Notes under the pieces: generated by a model | What the model saw: only the letters and a program-made list of their open reading frames with translations | Database searches by the model: none | Told to the model about the DNA's origin: nothing | Shown: piece by piece, positions 54,430 through 64,000 of the stretch | Layout: every line of letters begins with the position of its first letter | How positions within the stretch are numbered: the stretch's first letter is position 1 | Assembly: GCA_947471745.1 (NCBI GenBank) | Contig: CANJKZ010000975.1 | Span: 124,001 to 188,000, forward strand | DNA length: 64,000 nucleotides | Origin: Closterium sp. Naga37s-1 | Lineage: Eukaryota > Streptophyta > Zygnematophyceae > Desmidiales > Closteriaceae | Reading direction: 5' to 3' | Translations under genes and position numbers: made by a program

Positions 54430-55140
54430 CAGGTTTCAGAGGTTGAGGGATGTCCAAACGCACGACCACGGGTTCACACTGATATACAGCGCGTAAGCGT
54501 TGACCTGAATCGGCGCATGTAGTTCACACTGAAGATCCCGGTCGTCACACAGGACTCGTGCGAATGTCCGTAGACAACGGTTCTCCCCTGGCTCCGAGCT
54601 GAGCGAGTCTCCTCCCGTGCGGTGGGATGGCGGAGTGCTGCACGAGGGGACTCGCTTCCACACCCTCGCCGCCATCGCCATCCGCTGTGGCGCCCAGCTG
54701 CACCTCGCCTCGCTTTCCTCGTGCCCCACTCAGATATTCTCGTCATTACCGCCGTGTCTCGTGGGTTTCCCTCACCTCTGCCTTTCTGCGTGGAACTAAA
54801 GCATTGCTCTCCGCTGCTATCAGCCCGATAATCTGTCCCTCGCATCTCGCTGTAGAAGGTTCTTCTCCTGCAACAGTTGTGTCTGGCCTTCCCGAACACC
54901 CACATGCCACATGAGCACGCAGTCAGTGCGTCGCCTCGCAGCATCCTCACGTCAGTCTGTGCAAGATTCTTCCTCTCTCGCCCTCCTGCCGTCTAGCATG
55001 CCCTCCTCGTGTGCACCTCGTCACCCTCCTTCCCGCTGACCCTTCCCAAGCGCACGTCTATTTCCTGCATCGAGTTGAATCATTCCATGCATGCATCGTG
55101 TTTCATCCCGCCTCACTCATGTGCTGCCCACCGTGCGCGG
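54430..55140. other. Unassigned, possibly exonic sequence
   Basis: A minus-strand frame (54474-54950) and overlapping plus-strand frames (54617-54914) lack any domain I recognise. Base composition is less skewed than in the flanking repeats, so a small gene is possible but unsupported. Confidence 0.2.
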
Positions 55141-55245
55141 TGTGTGGCGAGCAGGTGTGTGGCGAGCAGGTGTGTGGCGAGCAGGTGTGTGGCGAGCAGG
55201 TGTGTGGCGAGCAGGTGTGTGGCGAGCAGGTGTGTGGCGAGCAGG
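55141..55245 (+). repeat. 15-bp tandem repeat, seven perfect copies
   Basis: tgtgtggcgagcagg repeats seven times without a mismatch. The period is a multiple of three, so frames stay open (CGEQV or CVASR repeats), but no gene context is seen. Confidence 0.95.
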
Positions 55246-56062
55246 TGGCGGACATCATTAGGCGAACCACATGTCGACGGACTCGCAGATGTTCGCCTCT
55301 ATTCCATATCTCCCCCCTTTCCTTCTTCCTGGCACATGTCTTCTCTTCTCTGTCCACTGGACTTCATGCTGTGCCATCACAGCCTGTGCTTTAATCAATA
55401 CCTTTTTCTTATCCCCCCTTCCCCCTCCCTCGGGTTCTCTTCCGCTCCCTGACTATTTTCAGTGACTGCTCTGAAGATCTTTCAAGCTTCAACTCGCCTC
55501 ACCCCATCATCTCATGACATGCTCGTTGAGTTTCAAAGCAGCTGGTAAACTCTTGTTTTCCAGGGCCTAGAGAAAGGTTCTATAGTATGGTATTACTCAT
55601 GGCCTGAGGGAGCAATCAAAGTGAAGTGAGAACATGTGTCTTTCTACCTGTACCGTATGTGATGGGGACACTATCCATGCAGGAATTGCACTGCTGAGAT
55701 CATGGTACCCAGTGGGCATCGTGATGCATATCTCTAGCAGTAACAACAAGACAGAACGAAGGTGCTGTGAACCATTCACTTGCTGCGCTTATGATCTTAA
55801 TCAACCCCCTTATTCCTTAGAGAACTTAACCAATTGCTCTAAAGTGTTTTACTGTATGGTTCCCAGATCACACCATTAAACGGTGAGGAGGTTTCAGCAC
55901 GCTGATCTTGCTGGCGTGGCTGTTCTGCCAACGAACTTCCGTATCACTTGACGTCGTGGCGGCCCCTCAAACCTCAGAGTCAATCTGCCACGTCAACAGT
56001 GGTCAGGTTTGGCGTGGCATTGTTTCGACGAAGCATCTTTCGAACGAGCTGCTGGTGGAAGC
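55246..56062. other. Interval without recognisable gene
   Basis: Unique sequence with only short frames (largest 81 codons at 55634-55879, no domain recognised). Confidence 0.35.
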
Positions 56063-56312
56063 CTCCGAATATAGCTCAACGGACAGGCAATCCCGCCCGG
56101 CTCAGCTCGCTGCCCGGGGCAAAAACAATAAACCCTCTAGGAAGGGCATGCCATCCGAGGGAGGCATCAACCCTAAACACTTTGACAAGGTGTTTAGGGT
56201 TGATGCCTCCCTCGGATGGCATGCCCTTCCTAGAGGGTTTATTGTTTTTACCCCGGGCAGCGAGCTGAGCCGGGCGGGACGGGATTGCCTGTCCGTTGAG
56301 CTATATTCGGAG
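56063..56312. repeat. 250-bp near-perfect hairpin (foldback)
   Basis: Two arms of about 120 bp (56063-56182 and 56192-56312) are inverted copies separated by only about 9 bp (tttgacaag). The outer tips are ctccgaatatagctcaacgg and its complement. The arms differ by a few bases and a short insertion (cgggac region near 56279). An RNA from either strand would fold into a long perfect stem. No TIR-type transposon termini or clear target duplication were identified. Confidence 0.9.
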
Positions 56313-56477
56313 AAATGTCGTTGTCGGCAAAATGTGTCGCGCAGCCCAGCGAGGCATATGTTTCCAGGGTAAGCTGATTTCGCCACGTCGCAACAACCTT
56401 CGCCATTCTCGGAGTTCGTCGCTTGCGATCTAAAACTATGCCTCGCCTCACATGCCCTGCTCTTCCCATTTTCACAT

Positions 56478-56483
56478 TATAAA
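56478..56483 (+). promoter_or_regulatory. Possible TATA box of the FKBP18-like gene
   Basis: tataaa lies 124-129 nt upstream of the ATG at 56607, a plausible core-promoter distance for a gene with a short 5' untranslated region. Support is position only. Confidence 0.3.
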
Positions 56484-56606
56484 CCTCCCTTGGAAACTAA
56501 TTTATATACTCGTCCGCCATTCCTCAGCTTCCACGCAATCCAACACACCCTCATTTGCACGAGCAAAGGTACCGCTGGTATACGTTCGGGTATCCAGCCA
56601 TTGACT

Positions 56607-59600
56607 ATGTCGCTCCTTTCGTTGAAACCCGCATTGCGACTGGTTGCCCGATCCGACGACATCACTCAACCTCTCTCTGCTAACCAGCGCCTGTCGACTG
56701 GCGCTTCAACTGTTATATGTCAAGCTAGTACCGAACTCGCGAATGCAGCGACAGTTCGCGAACCCGTGCGAACACCAGCCGCGAATTCCATCTCTAATTC
56801 CCCCCACGGTACTTCGAAACCAAACGATGACGTCAGCGTGACGAGACGCGCCGTGCTGTCGTCGCTCGCATTGCTGCCGGCGCTGGATTCGCTCTTCGGC
56901 TCCGGAAACTGCGGCGCTGACGTGGCAATGGCGCGGGAAAGGCGGACGAGGATCGACATTCCCGAGGAGATGTACCAAGAGGGCGGTGAGCGCAGAGGGC
57001 GGTGAGCGCAGAGGGCGGTGAGCGCACCGGGCGGTGAGGCAAGTGAGTGCAGAGAAAGTGATTTTTTCGTTCAGACGAGACGGGGAGCCGGCGGCAAGTC
57101 ACGGCGGCAGCTCCGGTGCTCTCGGGGCTCCTTCACTCGCCCACCGCTCCTGCGGGCTGGGAAGGCCAGGCCGCTGGTAACATCTCTATCCCCCACCCTC
57201 CTCCTCCCTCTCCTTTCCTCCCTCCTCCCCTCCCCCACCCTTTCCTCCCCCTCCCCCCTTCCCCCTTCCTCCTCCCCCCTTCTCGCGCGCATCACGCGCG
57301 CTCGTCCCTGAGAGCACGTGCTGCGACGTGCGCAGGGCGCACACCTGCTGCCTGCACGGCGCACACCTGCTGCCTGCACGGCGCACACCTGCTGCCTGCA
57401 CGGCGCACACCTGCTGCCTGCAATGCGCTCAAAGCGCTCAACACGCGCGCTGGCTGCCCCAACACGCCCCCGACCCCCCAACCTCTCCGCGTGTTGCGCT
57501 TTTCCACGGGTCATGCGCGGCATTCCAGCGCTGCTGCTCCCACCCCACAGCGGCGCGGGCAGGCGCAGCGCATGCAGCACGCGCGGGACACTCAACGTCT
57601 TGGCGCTTCCCCACGCCCCTCCCCCCACCTTTCCCCCTGTGTGCCCGTGCGGCAGAGGGCGGGTTGCGCTTCTACGACGTGGCGGCGGGCAAGGGCACGC
57701 TGGCGGAGCAGGGCGACCCCGTCGTGGTGAGACTGGGGGGGAGACGGGGGGAGAGGGGATGTGGGAGAAAGGGTGGTAGGCTGGGGCGAGGAGGGGGAGG
57801 TGGGGAGATGGGGCGAGTGGGGAGGGAGGAGGAAGGGGGAGACGAAAGGCTCATGCAAGTGTGGCCATGCTGCTCCGGGACAAGCAAAGTACCGAGTTTG
57901 TTTCTACGTGCTACTCGGCCCGTTGCATGTGGCCCACTGCTCACTTCCCTTGCCCCCATTGCTCCACGCTCATCCCTCCTTGCACACTGCCACGCCATGC
58001 CATTCCATGCCATGTCACTCCCCCATCCCGACACTCATCTCGTCCACGCATCATGGCCCCTCCACGCCACCTCGCCCACCGTCTCCTACTCTCTGCTCTT
58101 CCACCCCGCCCTGTCGACCCTCTCCTTCGCCCTCCCATCTTTTGCCCAATCCTTGACACAACCCCCTCCGCCCCCCCCTCTCCGCGCAGGTGCACTTTGA
58201 TGTGACGTATCGCAGCCTCACCGTGGTGTCCAGCCGCCAGTCCAAGCTGCTGGGCGGCAACCGCGTCATCTCCCAGGTGCGCACCCCAATCATATTTCCT
58301 GTGCAGCACCCAAATTGTACCGCAGGGGCAGCCGAATTTCACGGCCAAATCATATCTGCGGAATGGCATTCTACGTGATTTCTCGTTTTCTCTATCTTTC
58401 CACAAGCCTGCCTCGATTCTCATCCCAACCCCCACCACCATTCCCCACTGTCAGACTGCCTCACTGCCCCAATCCTCTTGCCACGAGCGCACCCCTCCCA
58501 CTCCGCTCCTGCTGCTCCCCGTCCCTTCTCCTCCCTGTCCCCCATGCACATGCATGACTCACTGAGCAACTGTCGCCGCCACTCGCCCTGCTCTCTTATC
58601 CCTCCTGCTCACTCTTGCTTCCTCTTCTCCCCCCTCCTCCCCTGCCACACCAGTGCAGTGCTTGCTGGTGCCAAAGCAAGGAGCAGATAGCAGGCGCAAA
58701 TGAGAGGGTAGAGAGGAGTGACGTCCACTTTACTCTCCGCGCTCACTCATTCTTATCGCCACCTTGCACTTTACCCTGCCTCCACTTGTTTCCTCCCTCT
58801 ATCCCCCCCCGTGCACCTCCCCCCTCCTTCCAACCGCACCACTTCTTCCTGCGCGCCAAGCTTAGGGGGCGGGGCGGGGGAAACGAAAGTTCACTCCACC
58901 CTCCAGTGCTCCCGCTTATTACCCCCTTGTGCATTTTTCGCTCCTTGCGTGCGTGCCCCTCCCATCCCCACAACCCCCCAGGCGTACGAGTGTGTCTCAG
59001 GGAGCCAAGCCCCCCTCAGGGAGGAGGCGGGAGAGGATAGCGCACTCCACTCACCCTACTCGCTCCTCTGCACTTCTCTCCCGCCTCTCCCCCCTCTCCC
59101 ACCTCCTCTTCCCACTCCCACCCGTTCCCAGCAGCCATACGAGTTCTCCCCGGGCGCCAAGTTGGGTGCGGAGCGGAGGCCACGCCGCCACTCACCCTAC
59201 TCGCTCTTATCCACTTCCCCCCCCCTCCCCCATCACCCCTCCCTCCCCCCTCCCCTCTCCCCCAGCCGTACGAGTTCTCGCTGGGAGCCAAGCCAGGGGC
59301 GGAGAGGAAGCGGGACAACGCAAATCCACGCCACTCACCCCACTCGTTCTTATCCACTTTTTCCCCTCCATACCCCCCCCACATCCCCACACCCCCCCCT
59401 CACTCCCCCCCCAGCCGTACGAGTTCTCACTGGGCGCCAAGCCAGGCGCGGAGAGGAAGCGCGAGTACGCGGAGTCGGCCAACGGGCTCTTCTCCGCCCA
59501 GGCCACCCCCAAACCGCCCCGCGCGCTCTACAGCGTGGTGGCGGGCATGCGCGTGGGGGGCAAGGTGAGGGGGGGAGAGGTGGAGGTTAGGGTGGGGGAA

Positions 59601-60791
59601 AGAGGTGGGGGCGGAGCAGAGGAGGGGTTAGATGTGTCATGCGGCGCTATGTTACGCAGTGTGGTGGAGGGCAAGTTGAGGGGGGGGGGTGCTGGGAGGG
59701 GAGGGGTGGTGCGGGGACAGTCAGGTTAGGGAAGGGGGGAGATGAGAGGGGGAAGAGGGGCGTGTTGAGACGGCGATCTATCGCGTCGTGGATGGCATGC
59801 ACGTGAGGGTCAAGGTTCGAGGGGGAGGGAGGGAGAGGGGGGGATGAGAGGGAGGGGGAAGATGAGAGCGGAAAACAAGGAAGAAGGGAACCAGAGAAGA
59901 GGGTGTAGCAGTTGACGCGGGGGTGCACTGGAGTGGCAGGGAGCAAGGGAGTAGGGTGGGGAAACAAGGTGGGGGAGGGCGAGGAGTTTGGGACATGGCA
60001 TGTGGGGGTCGGGGGAGGGCGCAGCACGGGAGTAGGGGAGAACTGGGCAGCGTGTGGCCCTGAGAAGCACCCCGTGGCGCCCCCACACTCTCTCAGGGCC
60101 TTGGGCGAAACAATGCAGTGCTTGCCAGCCACGCCGCCCTGCTCATCTCCTTGCATCCCTCTTATTTCTCTCACTCCCTCGCATCTGCTCTGTCCCCCCC
60201 CACAGCGCACAGTGATTGTGCCTCCAGAGCAAGGTTACGGCGACAAGGGCTTCGCTGAAATCCCTGTGAGCTCCCTCACCATGCCATGCGTGCCATGCCA
60301 TATCAAACCACACGATGCCAAACCATGCCATTCCTAACCATGCAAAGCCAAACTATGCCATGCGATACCATACCATGTTATTCCTTGCCATGCCATGCCA
60401 TGCCATGCCATGCCATGCCATGCCATGCCATGCCGTGTCATACAATGTGCTCATGTGCTACAGGCTCCTGGCATCCATTGTATCTTAAGATCTAGCATGT
60501 CATAGCAATGGCATTGACATGTCATAGCAATGTCATTGACATGTCATAGCAATGTCATTGACATGTCATAGCAATGTCACTGACATGTCATGGGCCCTTC
60601 TGCCCTCCTCTCCATCCACTAGTCCCCATGCACTCCCTTCATGACATGACACGCACCACCATCACCGCCTCACCCTTTCTCCGCTCCTCCTCGTCGCCCT
60701 CCCCCCCCTCACCCCCACCCCCACGTGCCAGCCGGGCGCCACCATCCAGCTCACAGTGGAGCTGCTTGAGGTCAAGGCCCCACCCTTGTAG
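56607..60791 (+). CDS. FKBP18: Thylakoid-lumen FKBP-type peptidyl-prolyl isomerase, FKBP18-like
   Basis: Six exons: 56607-56985, 57656-57726, 58190-58276, 59415-59564, 60206-60265 and 60732-60791 (stop TAG). They total 807 nt, 268 residues, all with GT-AG introns and continuous phase. Residues 1-78 look like a chloroplast transit peptide. T79-R80-R81 followed by [12 protein letters not shown] is a twin-arginine thylakoid signal, with cleavage likely after A107-M-A109. The mature part has the FKBP18 signature [15 protein letters not shown], then [75 protein letters not shown] and [16 protein letters not shown]. This matches Arabidopsis FKBP18 in block order. It should act in the thylakoid lumen in proline isomerisation or as a chaperone. 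ATG 56607 is the first in the frame after the TATA-like site. Intron 3 carries tandem copies of the exon 4 start. Confidence 0.92.
57336..57423 (+). repeat. 22-bp tandem repeat in FKBP18-like intron 1
   Basis: Four copies of ggcgcacacctgctgcctgc plus ac, nearly perfect, within intron 1. Each copy contains ctgctgcctgcac, but no splice function is evident. Confidence 0.85.
58654..59414 (+). repeat. Tandem copies of the exon 4 acceptor in FKBP18-like intron 3
   Basis: Units starting at 58654, 58835, 58982, 59135 and 59266 each repeat the 3' splice site and first 45-60 nt of exon 4 (cag then ccgtacgagttctc, ccaagcc...ggcggagagg). Each then runs into an intronic pyrimidine-rich spacer with a common ccactcacccNactcgctcttatccact phrase. 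The true exon starts at 59415. Unit length is 131-181 bp. Divergence increases away from the real exon. The nearest copy (59266) keeps the frame [16 protein letters not shown] before diverging. Confidence 0.85.
60380..60434 (+). repeat. (ATGCC)n microsatellite in intron 5
   Basis: About ten units of the pentanucleotide ccatg, with decayed copies extending back to about 60280. Confidence 0.9.
60497..60592 (+). repeat. 22-bp tandem repeat in intron 5
   Basis: Just over four copies of catagcaatgtcattgacat plus gt, nearly identical, within the last intron of the FKBP18-like gene. Confidence 0.85.
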
Positions 60792-61300
60792 CCCCACAGC
60801 CGCGCCGCCTCATCGCTTATTCCTCACCCGCATGGGGCGTCCTGTTGTGCCTCTTTGTGGTCACCAGCCTGTGTTGAGAAGTGGCTTGTGGACGAGAGTA
60901 GGGATTAGTCTGGATCCACATGGCCAGCACGCCGTTGCCATGCACGCTGCGAGCCTCTTAGGCTGCATCCGTGACGAAGAAACATTTCATCGCGTAAATC
61001 GTTGTAGTGCGCTAAAATGAGTATATAAAAGAGCACTCCATCCAGTACCCTTAAAGCGAGCAGGCAAAATAGTGAAGGGAGGCCCAGTTTGAAAGTTTGC
61101 TAACGACAAATTTGCCGAGAGAAACAATTTTGACAACAAACTTACAAGTCTGTACTGTTATGGACAACAGATCAAGCACATGTGATTGGTTCCCGCCAAA
61201 ATGAAAGAATTTCAGTTCTGTGTGAGGCGTCGCATTTCTGTGCACGACAATCGCAAGGCGATTGTTTCAACACGTCCAAGCGATTTGGGCCCAGCTGGAG
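60792..61300. other. 3' region of FKBP18-like gene and spacer
   Basis: Unique sequence after the stop codon; it presumably includes the 3' untranslated region. No canonical AATAAA is evident close to the stop. Confidence 0.35.
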
Positions 61301-61308
61301 GTTCAAAG

Positions 61309-62085
61309 CAGGGCTGTCGCTACAAGGGCAAATGCCCTTAATGCCCTGAACATTAAGGGTTGAGTTCGGCCTAGGTCCCCGAATTTAAGGGTTGGGTTTC
61401 AGGTCAGCCCGTCTGGAAAGAGTGCTGTGCTCGGGGCTAACCCGGATTTCAAGTATGAGTCTTGAGGCTAGCCCTTTCCCCTTCGAACTGATTCCTCGCC
61501 GTACCTCCCTCCCCTCTCCCAACCCGCCCCATTTCCCGTCATCCCATTTCCAGGTGCAGTATAACTCTTCCCAGAGCCAGTTTCGAATGCTCTGTGAACT
61601 CTCGAGGTCAGGACCTGAAATGGTTTTTTTGAAGTCAGAACCTTAAGTGGTTCTAGTACAAACCGTAGGTTTCCGCTTGGAATGTCAGTCCTTTAGTTTT
61701 CTATCCGCGAAGAGAACCAAGATTCTGCCTTAGGTCGCAACAAGGAAGTGGGAATGCAACGGGCGGCCAGTGAATACTTAGTGCTAGATCTGGGTGAAGC
61801 TACACACACAAGTACTGGAGAGGTCCTAGTACCTCACCCTTACAATTTTGAGTGGGTTAGGCGTCTTTCCGCTAAGAGGTTTCATTCAGTGATTTAGCCA
61901 GGCGCGTGAAGAATCAATTCGGATGGGTAGTGCAAATCCAGGGTGATTTCTTGTCTAGCAAAAGTGCATGACACTTTGTAGCCCTGATTTCAAGTGTTGA
62001 GTTTGCACCAAAACGTAAATTTAAGGGCAAATTTCGGGGCAGCTCAGCCTTCCAAGTTCTGGCCCCAGAGCAATCGACAGCCCTG
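61309..62085. mobile_element. Non-autonomous hAT-type DNA transposon
   Basis: A 777-bp element is bounded by inverted termini CAGGGCTGTCG (61309-61319) and CGACAGCCCTG (62075-62085). An exact 8-bp target duplication gttcaaag flanks it (61301-61308 and 62086-62093). CAGGG-type ends with an 8-bp duplication are diagnostic of the hAT superfamily. The interior has no transposase; subterminal repeats of taagggttgggtttc/aagggcaaat type appear near both ends. It would depend on a hAT transposase elsewhere in the genome. Confidence 0.9.
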
Positions 62086-62093
62086 GTTCAAAG

Positions 62094-62325
62094 TGGGCTT
62101 GGGTGAATAACTATCATCCCGCTAGATCATTTCTGCTCTGAAGTGATTAGTAGCTTGGTTAGGCATAGATTTTTTTTCCGAAACTTAGGCCCTCGTACCA
62201 TAGCCGCCTAAATCGCACGGTTGCGTAGCATTGGCTTGGCTGAGTGTAAGTTTCACCGGCTGTTTCGTCACTCACGAGCTCTTCGTTCCGCCGCCATCGC
62301 GATTTCCCCTTCCGTTTAGTCGTCC
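62094..62325. other. Interval without gene
   Basis: Unique sequence between the hAT element and the minisatellite; nothing recognised. Confidence 0.35.
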
Positions 62326-62329
62326 ATGC

Positions 62330-63440
62330 GATCGATTCTCGCCTTCTCGTTTCGCCCTCTCGTTTATTCTTGTTGCGTTCATTATCTCCCCTCCCCTACC
62401 CGTCGCGCTTGTTATATCACCTCTCTCAGTGTCGCACTCGTAATCTCGCCTCTCTCAGTACCGCGCTCTTTATCTCCCCTCCCTTCCCCGTCGCACTTGT
62501 TATCTCCCCTCCCCCTCGCCATAGCTACCTCCCCTCCCCTTCCCGTCGCCATAGCCATCTCACTGTCGCACTCGCTATCTCCCTTCCCCTTTCCGTGGCG
62601 CTCCCTATCTCCCCTCCCCTTCCCGTCGCGCTCGCTATCTCCCCGTCGCGCTCGCTATCTCCCTTCCACTTCCCGTCGCGCTCCCTATCTCCCCTCCCCT
62701 TACCATCGCCATAGCTATCTTCCCTCCCCTTCCTGTCGCCATAGCTATCTCCCCTCCCCTTCCCGTCGCGCTCCCTATCTCCCCTCCCCTTCCCGTTGCG
62801 TTCATTATCTCCCCTCCCCTTCCCGTCGCGCTCCCTATCTCCCCTCTCCTTCCCGTCGCCATAGCTATCTCCCCTCCCCTTCCCGTCGCGCTCCTTATCT
62901 CCCCTCCCCTTCCCGTCGCCATCGCTGTCTCCCCTCCCGTTCCCGTCGTGCTCGCTATCTCCCCTCCCCGTCCCGTCGCCATCGCTATCTCCCCTCCCCT
63001 TCCCGTCGCCATCACTATCTACCTCCTCTTTCTCTCGTCGCGCTCGTTATCCCCTCCCTCTTGTCGCGCTCGTTATCTCCTCCCCTCCCCGTCGCGCTCG
63101 TTATCTCCTCCCCTCCCCGTTGCGCTACTTATCTCCTCTCCCTCTCGTCGCGCTCGTTATCTCCTCTCCCTCACCATCGCGCACGTTATCTCCTCCCCTC
63201 CCCGCCGCGCTCGTTATCTCCTCCCCTCCCCGCCACGCTCGTTATCTCCTCCCCTCCCCACCGCGCTCGTTATCTCCTCCCCTCCCCGCCGTGCTCGTTA
63301 TCTCCTCTCCTCCCGTAGCGCTCGCTATCTCCCCTCCCATCCTATCGCCTCGGTCTTTCATCTCTCCTCCCGCTGCCCTCGTATTCTCCCTCCCTTCCCG
63401 TCGCCCTTGTTTCACCCCGTCGCTTTCTCCCATCTCTCCC
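62330..63440. repeat. 30-bp polypyrimidine minisatellite
   Basis: About 35 imperfect units of tcccctccccttcccgtcgc with gctccctatc or catagctatc run over 1.1 kb; in the later half the unit becomes tcgttatctcctcccctccc. Open frames of up to 330 codons (Ser/Pro/Arg/Leu repeats) are a by-product of the 30-bp period. Confidence 0.9.
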
Positions 63441-63947
63441 TTCCCGTCAGCCATTCGTTTTTTCGGTTGTCCTTCCCTTTCTGCCGATTTATATATGTTT
63501 TCTCACTTCATGCTCTCACTTCTTCTTTCTTCCTTTTTTTTACCCCCCTCTCCGCGGTATCGCCGCATTTCAGGTCAGGACCCGTGTATGATGAGTTCGT
63601 GACTCTCACAGCCCTTGTCGCCTGCACGTAATTCTGTTGTGCCTTTATCCTTTGCCATTGGATGTTTGAATGTCGAGTATTCAATCTGCCTGGCTGCCTA
63701 ATGTTGTTCGGTGAGAGCGTTTAGAAAACGCACATTGCAATTCTGCGACAAGCTTGTGCATTCATGCAACGCTTTTCTGACACCAATCAACATTGAGCAC
63801 GGATTCAAAACATTTTTTGTTCAGTACGAAACTCGCCTTCGGAAGGTGGAAAAAAAACGAACACAACGTCTAACAGTACTAAGACTCTTCAAGTGGACCC
63901 AACTAGAAGGGGGGGTCACTATTTTGCCTGCTCGCTTTAATGGCGTG
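63441..63947. other. Interval without gene
   Basis: AT-richer unique sequence; no domain-bearing frame was recognised. Confidence 0.35.
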
Positions 63948-64000
63948 TGTTAGAATAAGCAGGAATGAATGGATGAACTAGGCAAGAGGTGAGTACAAAT
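63948..64000 (-). repeat. Edge of a minus-strand LTR
   Basis: TGTTAGAATAAGCAGG...GAGTACAAAT is the inverted 3' end of a copia LTR (element orientation ...ATTCTAACA, as at 11934 and 1028). It is not preceded by an inverted primer site, so it is a solo LTR or the 3' LTR of a minus-strand element extending past the window. Confidence 0.6.

Noticed and set aside
53840..54496. 218-codon Ser/Pro/Leu-rich frame
   Set aside because: Translation of a 16-bp polypyrimidine minisatellite; no unique sequence or start context.
55908..56386. Two paralogous-looking frames on opposite strands
   Set aside because: They arise because the region is a palindrome; the shared peptide is the hairpin arm read from each strand.
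57071..57730. Large overlapping frames in intron 1 of the FKBP18-like gene
   Set aside because: The intron contains a 22-bp tandem repeat and C/T-rich tracts; splice phase and FKBP18 homology define the coding exons instead.
58718..59590. 290-codon plus-strand frame through intron 3
   Set aside because: It strings together the tandem acceptor copies and intronic spacers; only 59415-59564 is true exon, in a frame set by splicing.
62326..63318. 330-codon Ser/Pro/Arg repeat protein
   Set aside because: The 30-bp period keeps every frame open; composition is pure minisatellite.
1..64000. CRISPR arrays, bacterial operons, rRNA genes
   Set aside because: No regularly spaced identical repeats with unique spacers, no clustered bacterial-type genes and no rRNA core sequences were seen.

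Overview
This is nuclear DNA from a plant-lineage eukaryote, most likely a GC-rich streptophyte alga, although the species cannot be fixed from the sequence. The evidence is a spliced gene for a thylakoid-lumen FKBP18-type immunophilin, with a chloroplast transit peptide, a twin-arginine signal and GT-AG introns, and a dense population of Ty1/copia LTR retrotransposons primed by initiator tRNA-Met (TGGTATC-type primer sites). There are no bacterial operons, rRNA genes or CRISPR arrays.

Layout. 1-1202: 5' end of a minus-strand non-autonomous LTR element. 1.6-2.0 kb: damaged NYN-domain exon. 4.2-7.1 kb: copia gag-PR-IN of a separate lineage, cut off by a LINE-like 3' tail. 8450-8826: a 377-bp TRIM (miniature LTR element) with exact 5-bp target duplications and an embedded tRNA-like sequence. 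9.3-11.9 kb: 5'-truncated copia copy. 13260-18108: minus-strand copia deletion derivative (TSD tacac). 19005-26288: complete, very young copia element (identical 129-bp LTRs, TSD attac). 26.8-32.6 kb: minus-strand copia copy missing its 3' end. 32.6-44.4 kb: an old Gln/Gly-rich ORF with a zinc finger, broken by four copia insertions; two have verifiable TSDs (33693-39071, TSD gcccc; 40223-43709, TSD ccatg). 44.4-50.5 kb: nested copia debris and LTRs.

The last 13 kb is gene territory. It holds a secreted, possibly fasciclin-like protein on the minus strand (50.9-51.9 kb), polypyrimidine minisatellites (52.9-54.4 kb), a 250-bp near-perfect hairpin (56.1-56.3 kb), the six-exon FKBP18 gene (56607-60791), a 777-bp non-autonomous hAT-type element with an 8-bp TSD (61309-62085), another polypyrimidine minisatellite (62.3-63.4 kb) and the edge of a further LTR (63948 onward).

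The main copia family is built alike in every copy. A 118-143 bp LTR is followed by a primer site, a GGGCCCACC motif and a long GC-rich repetitive leader. Then come a Gly/Gln-rich Gag with an unusual Cys/His motif, protease, integrase, a GAEPGG-type spacer, RT, RNase H and a purine tract (tatgggggtg) before the 3' LTR. Nearly all copies are mutated. The strongest leads are the TRIM with a tRNA-like Pol III promoter, the shared leader motif complementary to the initiator tRNA-Met anticodon arm, the non-canonical Gag zinc-finger motif, and the tandemly copied splice acceptor and exon start inside FKBP18.
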